This document shows positions 6,483 through 9,914 of a stretch of 9,914 nt of DNA, one piece after another; position 1 is the first letter of the stretch, and the number at the start of each line of letters is the position of its first letter. The DNA comes from Desulfatirhabdium butyrativorans (GTDB lineage Bacteria > Desulfobacterota > Desulfobacteria > Desulfobacterales > DYRK01). The stretch lies in assembly GCA_020718785.1 (NCBI GenBank), contig DYRK01000187.1:1-9914 (forward strand), in the 5' to 3' direction. Below the pieces are notes generated by a model. That model searched no databases. It was not told the DNA's origin and saw only the letters and a program-made list of their open reading frames with translations. Position numbers and translations under genes: made by a program.

Positions 6483-7598
6483 TTAAACCCCCATATACCC
6501 GAACCCCGCCCAATGAAACGGATGTGCATAACGCCGCTCTTTGGGCTTGAACATCACAGCCTGTTCAAGATAATCGGCGGTCGGATATGCCATTTTCGGG
6601 ATTTCGGATTGGGGCATATTCGTTTTTTTCATCTCGAAATACTGCTGTTTTTCCCGATTCGTGGTATCCCGCATCCAGATTTGAGCTTGACGCAAAGCTT
6701 CCGGCGGTTCCATGCCCTGTTTCTGCCATAGCTCGTAGAAATACGCCATGAGCATCATAGTGCTTGAGTCATACACCGACCAGAGCGAAGCCATCACCCC
6801 GCCCATGCCTGCCTGCAACATACCCGCAGACAGACTGACCACTTCATCCGGCAGTTTCCTGAAATCGGGAATGCCGGTTTCGCACGCGGACAGGACTGCC
6901 AGCCGGATGCTGTTCAGGCGCAACGCCAGCATCATTTTCAATGTGAGCCTTTCGCCGTTTGCCATGAGCAAGCCGCTGTTCAGGGGTTCAAGAAAATCGG
7001 CGGATCCGTGACAGGAAAAATGCAGCACCGTACTCTCATTCAGGGCATTCAGCACCGCGCCACACGCTGCCTGTTCATGCCTGAAAACCCGGCGATGCTG
7101 TTCTGAAAAATAAGAACACACGGTTGCCACTTCGTATTCGGAATTGGGCAGCGGTCCGGCGCCGGCATCTTTAGGCTGAGGCTTGGGTTCGTCCACTGCC
7201 AGCAGTTTATCTGATAAAACACGGTTCGCAATATCCTGCGCTTTAGCCAAAGACCGGGCATTGGGCGAGTATGTGATGAGCAGATCGTCAAGCGCATAGC
7301 GTCTTCCTGTGGGCTTCGTGCTGTCCGAAGTCCATGCCGCATGAAGCGGAAGCAATCCCAGCCTCCCCACCGGAATCAGCGTTACGCTTATCGGAGAAGC
7401 CGGAGGAGTGCTAAAATGAAATTTTAGCATTTCTGCCACAATCGGGCACATCGCCGTATCCCAAAGCCATTTCGTGGTATTGTCCAAAGCGGCAAACCAT
7501 GCGTCACGGGCGAATGTCTCATCTTTCGGGCTGTTCCGCCAATTAAAATATGCGCCGAGATAGCCGACCAATCTATCTTCTTCCGAACAAAGTCTCAT
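6483..7598 (-). CDS. CHAT (caspase-like) protease domain, C-terminal half of the TPR-CHAT protein
   Basis: This 371-residue reading frame holds the CHAT domain, a caspase-fold cysteine protease. The segment WFAALDNTTKWLWDTAMCPI (34-53) is the usual N-terminal part of the domain. LIPVGRLGLLPLHAAW (74-89) and YALDDLLITYSPNARSL (101-117) follow. The catalytic His is H197 in VLHFSCHGSA and the catalytic Cys is C239 in LAVLSACETGI. Downstream elements are SLSAGMLQAGMGGVMASLWSV, PPEALRQAQIWMR and the typical end HPFHWAGFGYMG. The whole domain is intact. The frame begins inside the end of the upstream TPR frame (26-nt overlap, +1 relation). Its ATG has no convincing Shine-Dalgarno, and a TGA stands just before it in the same frame. 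In relatives the CHAT domain normally continues directly from the WLPELT segment that ends the upstream frame, so this is probably one protein split by a 1-nt shift, or joined by recoding. Confidence 0.9.
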   Translation of the reverse strand: MRLCSEEDRLVGYLGAYFNWRNSPKDETFARDAWFAALDNTTKWLWDTAMCPIVAEMLKFHFSTPPASPISVTLIPVGRLGLLPLHAAWTSDSTKPTGRRYALDDLLITYSPNARSLAKAQDIANRVLSDKLLAVDEPKPQPKDAGAGPLPNSEYEVATVCSYFSEQHRRVFRHEQAACGAVLNALNESTVLHFSCHGSADFLEPLNSGLLMANGERLTLKMMLALRLNSIRLAVLSACETGIPDFRKLPDEVVSLSAGMLQAGMGGVMASLWSVYDSSTMMLMAYFYELWQKQGMEPPEALRQAQIWMRDTTNREKQQYFEMKKTNMPQSEIPKMAYPTADYLEQAVMFKPKERRYAHPFHWAGFGYMGV

Positions 7599-9744
7599 TC
7601 AATGCTTTGTCCGTGAGTTCCGGCAGCCAGACCGGGCTTATCTCTTTTTCTCTCACAATGAGCGCAAGCCCTCCGGCATCAGTTGCCATGATATAGACCA
7701 GCGGGTGTTTCTGCGCCGCAGACTCGATTTCGGAAAAATCCGGCGCAGAGAGAAAACTTTCATAGCCCTCGATTTGCCGGATGGACTGAATGATCTCATC
7801 CATTCTCACCCGTGTCTGCTTCAAATCTTCATAAAGCTGATTGCGCTTTTCGTCTTTCAGGTCGCTTTCGCCCATTTTCCGTATCAAATCATGATGCTCG
7901 GCAATGCTTTGCTGATAATCTCTTACCAAATCGGCATGTTCCGTGTTTTCCAATTTTTTGAAATCAGCACGGTCAGCGGCAAGGGCTTCGCTCATCAGCC
8001 GAGCCTGTCCCCGTTCCAGAGCGACAACAGCCGCCTGCAATTTCCCCTCACCCCTGACCCCTAACCCCTCACCCGCTTTTACAAGCGCATAGCCCCCCAG
8101 CGCCGCAAGCCCCTGCGTTTCTTTGAGAAAACTTTCTTTTGCTTCCCGCAGGAGTTGAATTTTGAAAAGCCGCTCTCCGGCTTCATACACATATTGATAT
8201 GCCTGTTCTGCTTCCTGCCATGATGTCCGTTCAACTGCCCAACGGAGCCAATTGCGGGAACTTCTCAGCCCTTCCTCAACTGCAATTTCTAATCCTTTTT
8301 TGGCAGCTTTCTGAAAAGAATCTCTGCCCTCCTCCAAATCCGCCGATGCGCCGGTTCGGGCATAACGATACATCAGACCGGTTCCCAGATTGTTGAGAAA
8401 ACCGGGCAAATCCGGGGAGTTTTCAGGTGTAAGAGATACCGCTTTGCGAGATGCCGCAATATCTACCTCCAAATCCTCCAATGCCCCGGTTCGGGCGTAG
8501 CGATCATTCAGGCCGTTTCCCAGATTATTGAGAAAACCGCGCAAATTCGGAGAGTTTTGGGGAGTAAGAGAAACGGCTTTCCGATATTCCTCAATAGCCG
8601 CCTCCAAATCCGCCAATGCCCCGCTTCGGGCATAGCGGTTTCTGAGACTGTTTCCCAGATTATTGAAAAAACCAGGCAAATCCGGGGAGTTTTGGGATGT
8701 GAGAGATACAGCTTTCTGAAAAGTCTCAATACCTTCCTCTAAATCCGGCAATGCGCCGCTTCGGGTGTAGCGTTCACTGAGACCGACTCCCAGACCAGTG
8801 AGAATCGAGGGCAAATCTGGAAATTTTTTAGGTGTGAGAGAAATGGTTTTCCGATACGCCTCAATAGCCGCCTCCAAATCTACAAAGGCTCCGCTTCGGA
8901 TGTAGCGTTTCATAAAACCGGCACCCAGATTGTTGAGAAAAGCGGGCAAAGCTGGGGAGTTTTCGGATGTGAGAGAAACTGCTTTCCGATGTGCCTCAAT
9001 AGCCGCCTCCAAATCTGCCAATGCTCCGCCTCTGGCATAGCGGTTCATAAGACCGGCTCCCAGACCGGCGAGAATCGAAGGTAAATATTCCGAATCTTCG
9101 GAAAGCGATTCTGCCAATTGTTTCCAGCAGGACAATGCCCTATCCAAATCTTCGATATCTCCCCTTGCCCAATAGCGGCGGAGATATGTGCCTGCGCTGT
9201 CATTCAGCACACCCAGCCGTATTTTTTCATCGGCATCGGCAAAATCGTTGTGCTGCAATATCCGCTCCCATGCTGCAATCGCTTCATCAAGAGCCTGTAT
9301 TCCGCCGCCGTGTAGGTAGCGTTCTTGTGTGGCTTGGGCTTGCTCGATGTCGGCGTAGAATTTCAATGGAACAGAAGAAAAACGACTCAGAATTTTTTGT
9401 ATAAGAAGCGACAATAGCAGGACTGGTAAAAGTGGTAAAAGGATCATCGCCAGTATCAGCTTGCCGACACGACGCAGAAATCTGTCTTTCCATTGTACAG
9501 GTTCTTTTAATTTTCCTCGCAGTATATCCCGCCGTCCCTCAAGCCTTTTTTTACTGTTTTCATCGCCCTGTGACTTGGCAGTGCTTATCAACATATCAAA
9601 TAATGCATCTGCCTCTTCTCCTAACAATATCGGATGGTTGGCTAATATTGCGGCTATTTTTTCTATTTTTTCCAAGCTGTCGGCATTTATCAAGTCTCCC
9701 AATGCTTCCTGAAATGCTTGCATATCAAATCGTTCTGCGGGCAT
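7573..9744 (-). CDS. TPR-repeat, membrane-anchored N-terminal half of a CHAT protease protein
   Basis: This 723-residue frame has an N-terminal helical region (1-90) and one hydrophobic segment (about 94-118, LILAMILLPLLPVLLLSLLI) that should anchor it in the membrane. Degenerate then regular TPR-like units of 45 residues follow (about 140-480), with the consensus RYARSGALADLEAAIE, RKAVSLTPENSP and LNNLGNGL. Next are a helical region with a repeat-derived insert (GEGLGVRGEG, 558-567) and a coiled coil (about 605-660). The end, LVYIMATDAGGLALIVRE and VWLPELTDKALNETL, is the first part of a CHAT domain. The TPR array probably senses a partner or signal and controls the protease. The start is supported by AAGGAG 8 nt upstream. 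The frame stops at TAG (7573-7575) just where the CHAT domain should continue in the next frame. Joined, the product would be about 1,085 residues, in the normal range for TPR-CHAT proteins. Confidence 0.9.
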   Translation of the reverse strand: MPAERFDMQAFQEALGDLINADSLEKIEKIAAILANHPILLGEEADALFDMLISTAKSQGDENSKKRLEGRRDILRGKLKEPVQWKDRFLRRVGKLILAMILLPLLPVLLLSLLIQKILSRFSSVPLKFYADIEQAQATQERYLHGGGIQALDEAIAAWERILQHNDFADADEKIRLGVLNDSAGTYLRRYWARGDIEDLDRALSCWKQLAESLSEDSEYLPSILAGLGAGLMNRYARGGALADLEAAIEAHRKAVSLTSENSPALPAFLNNLGAGFMKRYIRSGAFVDLEAAIEAYRKTISLTPKKFPDLPSILTGLGVGLSERYTRSGALPDLEEGIETFQKAVSLTSQNSPDLPGFFNNLGNSLRNRYARSGALADLEAAIEEYRKAVSLTPQNSPNLRGFLNNLGNGLNDRYARTGALEDLEVDIAASRKAVSLTPENSPDLPGFLNNLGTGLMYRYARTGASADLEEGRDSFQKAAKKGLEIAVEEGLRSSRNWLRWAVERTSWQEAEQAYQYVYEAGERLFKIQLLREAKESFLKETQGLAALGGYALVKAGEGLGVRGEGKLQAAVVALERGQARLMSEALAADRADFKKLENTEHADLVRDYQQSIAEHHDLIRKMGESDLKDEKRNQLYEDLKQTRVRMDEIIQSIRQIEGYESFLSAPDFSEIESAAQKHPLVYIMATDAGGLALIVREKEISPVWLPELTDKALNETLFGRR
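8044..8074. repeat. Four tandem CCCCTNA heptamers inside the TPR-CHAT coding sequence
   Basis: On the plus strand CCCCTCA, CCCCTGA, CCCCTAA and CCCCTCA follow each other (8044-8071), then CCC. Read on the coding strand they encode the low-complexity insert GEGLGVRGEG within an otherwise helical segment (ALVKA...KLQAAVVALERGQ). This looks like an in-frame heptamer insertion, a pattern known from cyanobacterial and some other repeat-rich genomes. Confidence 0.88.
8351..9160 (-). repeat. Six 135-bp tandem units encoding 45-residue TPR-like repeats
   Basis: The anchor CCGGTTCGGG/CCGCTTCGGG recurs at 8351, 8486, 8621, 8756, 8891 and (as CCGCCTCTGG) 9026, each exactly 135 nt apart. A weaker copy (CCCCTTGCCC) sits at 9161, again at 135 nt, and a further degenerate unit near 9302 is offset by 6 nt. 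Each unit encodes one 45-residue repeat of the TPR domain. Neighbouring units are very similar at the DNA level, indicating expansion by unequal recombination, while units toward the N-terminus are more diverged. Confidence 0.93.
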
Positions 9745-9752
9745 GGTGCGGT

Positions 9753-9758
9753 CTCCTT
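9753..9758 (-). promoter_or_regulatory. Shine-Dalgarno AAGGAG for the TPR-CHAT gene
   Basis: AAGGAG ends 8 nt before the ATG at 9744, a good distance. It marks this ATG as the true start of the locus. Confidence 0.75.
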
Positions 9759-9776
9759 TGCTGTTTGGTTTCTGCG

Positions 9777-9868
9777 CCCTGATTCACATTGTCTTTCACC
9801 CTGAAAAAATCAGATTTACAAGATTCTGGCATGGTTTGCAAGGAAAATTCACAGTGTCTGAACCCTGA
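9777..9868. repeat. Imperfect direct repeats in the leader of the TPR-CHAT gene
   Basis: ATTCACATTGTCTTTCACCCTGA (23 nt, 9782-9804, first 20 shown by ATTCACATTGTCTTTCACCC) recurs with a 1-nt gap and three to four changes at 9847-9868. CCCTGATTCAC occurs exactly at 9777-9787 and at 9863-9873. The 170-nt stretch to the window edge holds no gene. The repeats may be operator sites for the locus or fragments of dispersed repeats. Confidence 0.6.
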
Positions 9869-9876
9869 TTCACCTG

Positions 9877-9903
9877 ATTAAAGGATTAAAGGATTTCTGT
9901 CAA
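9877..9903 (-). promoter_or_regulatory. Candidate sigma-70-type promoter upstream of TPR-CHAT
   Basis: On the minus strand a perfect TTGACA (9903-9898) is followed after 15 nt by TTTAAT (9882-9877). The spacing is short, and the -10 lies in a two-copy AATCCTTT tandem repeat, so chance is a real possibility. It would give a leader of roughly 125 nt that contains the direct repeats. Confidence 0.28.
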
Positions 9904-9914
9904 GCCTTCCGGTC

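Noticed and set aside
8351..9300. CRISPR-like array
   Set aside because: The repeat period is 135 nt with no unique spacers, and the units are in-frame TPR-coding sequence.
6483..9744. Calling the CHAT gene a pseudogene
   Set aside because: Only one frame offset is present, the catalytic His and Cys and all domain segments are intact, and split expression or recoding is possible.

Overview
All the genes I can support lie on the minus strand, so transcription runs from right to left. No rRNA, tRNA, CRISPR array or insertion sequence is visible. The moderate G+C, a TPR-CHAT protease, a RelE/ParE toxin-antitoxin pair, a Cache-HAMP-PAS-SpoIIE phosphatase and many short tandem repeats (heptamers of the CCCCTNA and CCCAGYN types, plus AATCCTTT) suggest a large-genome Gram-negative environmental bacterium. 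A filamentous or multicellular delta-proteobacterium (Desulfobacterota) is one possibility. That taxonomic guess rests on general resemblance only.

Layout in transcription order. (1) 9914-9745: a leader with short direct repeats and a weak candidate promoter. (2) 9744-6483: a TPR-CHAT protein. It has an N-terminal helical region, one hydrophobic membrane segment, about eight TPR-like units with a 135-bp period, a coiled coil and a C-terminal CHAT protease with an intact His/Cys pair. It is split into two reading frames that overlap by 26 nt. (3) 6478-6421: a cluster of three small hairpins. (4) 6404-5951: an overlapping antitoxin/toxin pair. (5) 5910-4577: two tightly coupled genes, a 141-residue helical protein with a Cys-rich tail and a 301-residue membrane protein with about four transmembrane segments. 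(6) 4519-2954: a complete DppA-like solute-binding protein, with a hairpin on each side. (7) 2862-598: a membrane sensor with a SpoIIE/PP2C-type phosphatase output. (8) 597-563: five tandem heptamers. (9) 554 to the left edge: the first 184 codons of a second, paralogous solute-binding protein.

Two functional blocks are suggested. The right block (TPR-CHAT, 141-residue protein, 301-residue membrane protein, with an embedded toxin-antitoxin pair) looks like a CHAT-protease conflict or cell-death locus: a TPR sensor-protease at the membrane, a small adaptor-like protein and a possible membrane effector. This is inferred from gene order and domain types. The left block pairs two periplasmic peptide-binding-type proteins with a membrane sensor phosphatase, which would suit ligand sensing feeding a PP2C-controlled partner switch. 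No STAS protein, anti-sigma kinase or permease gene is inside the window. There is no gene-free stretch longer than about 170 bases.
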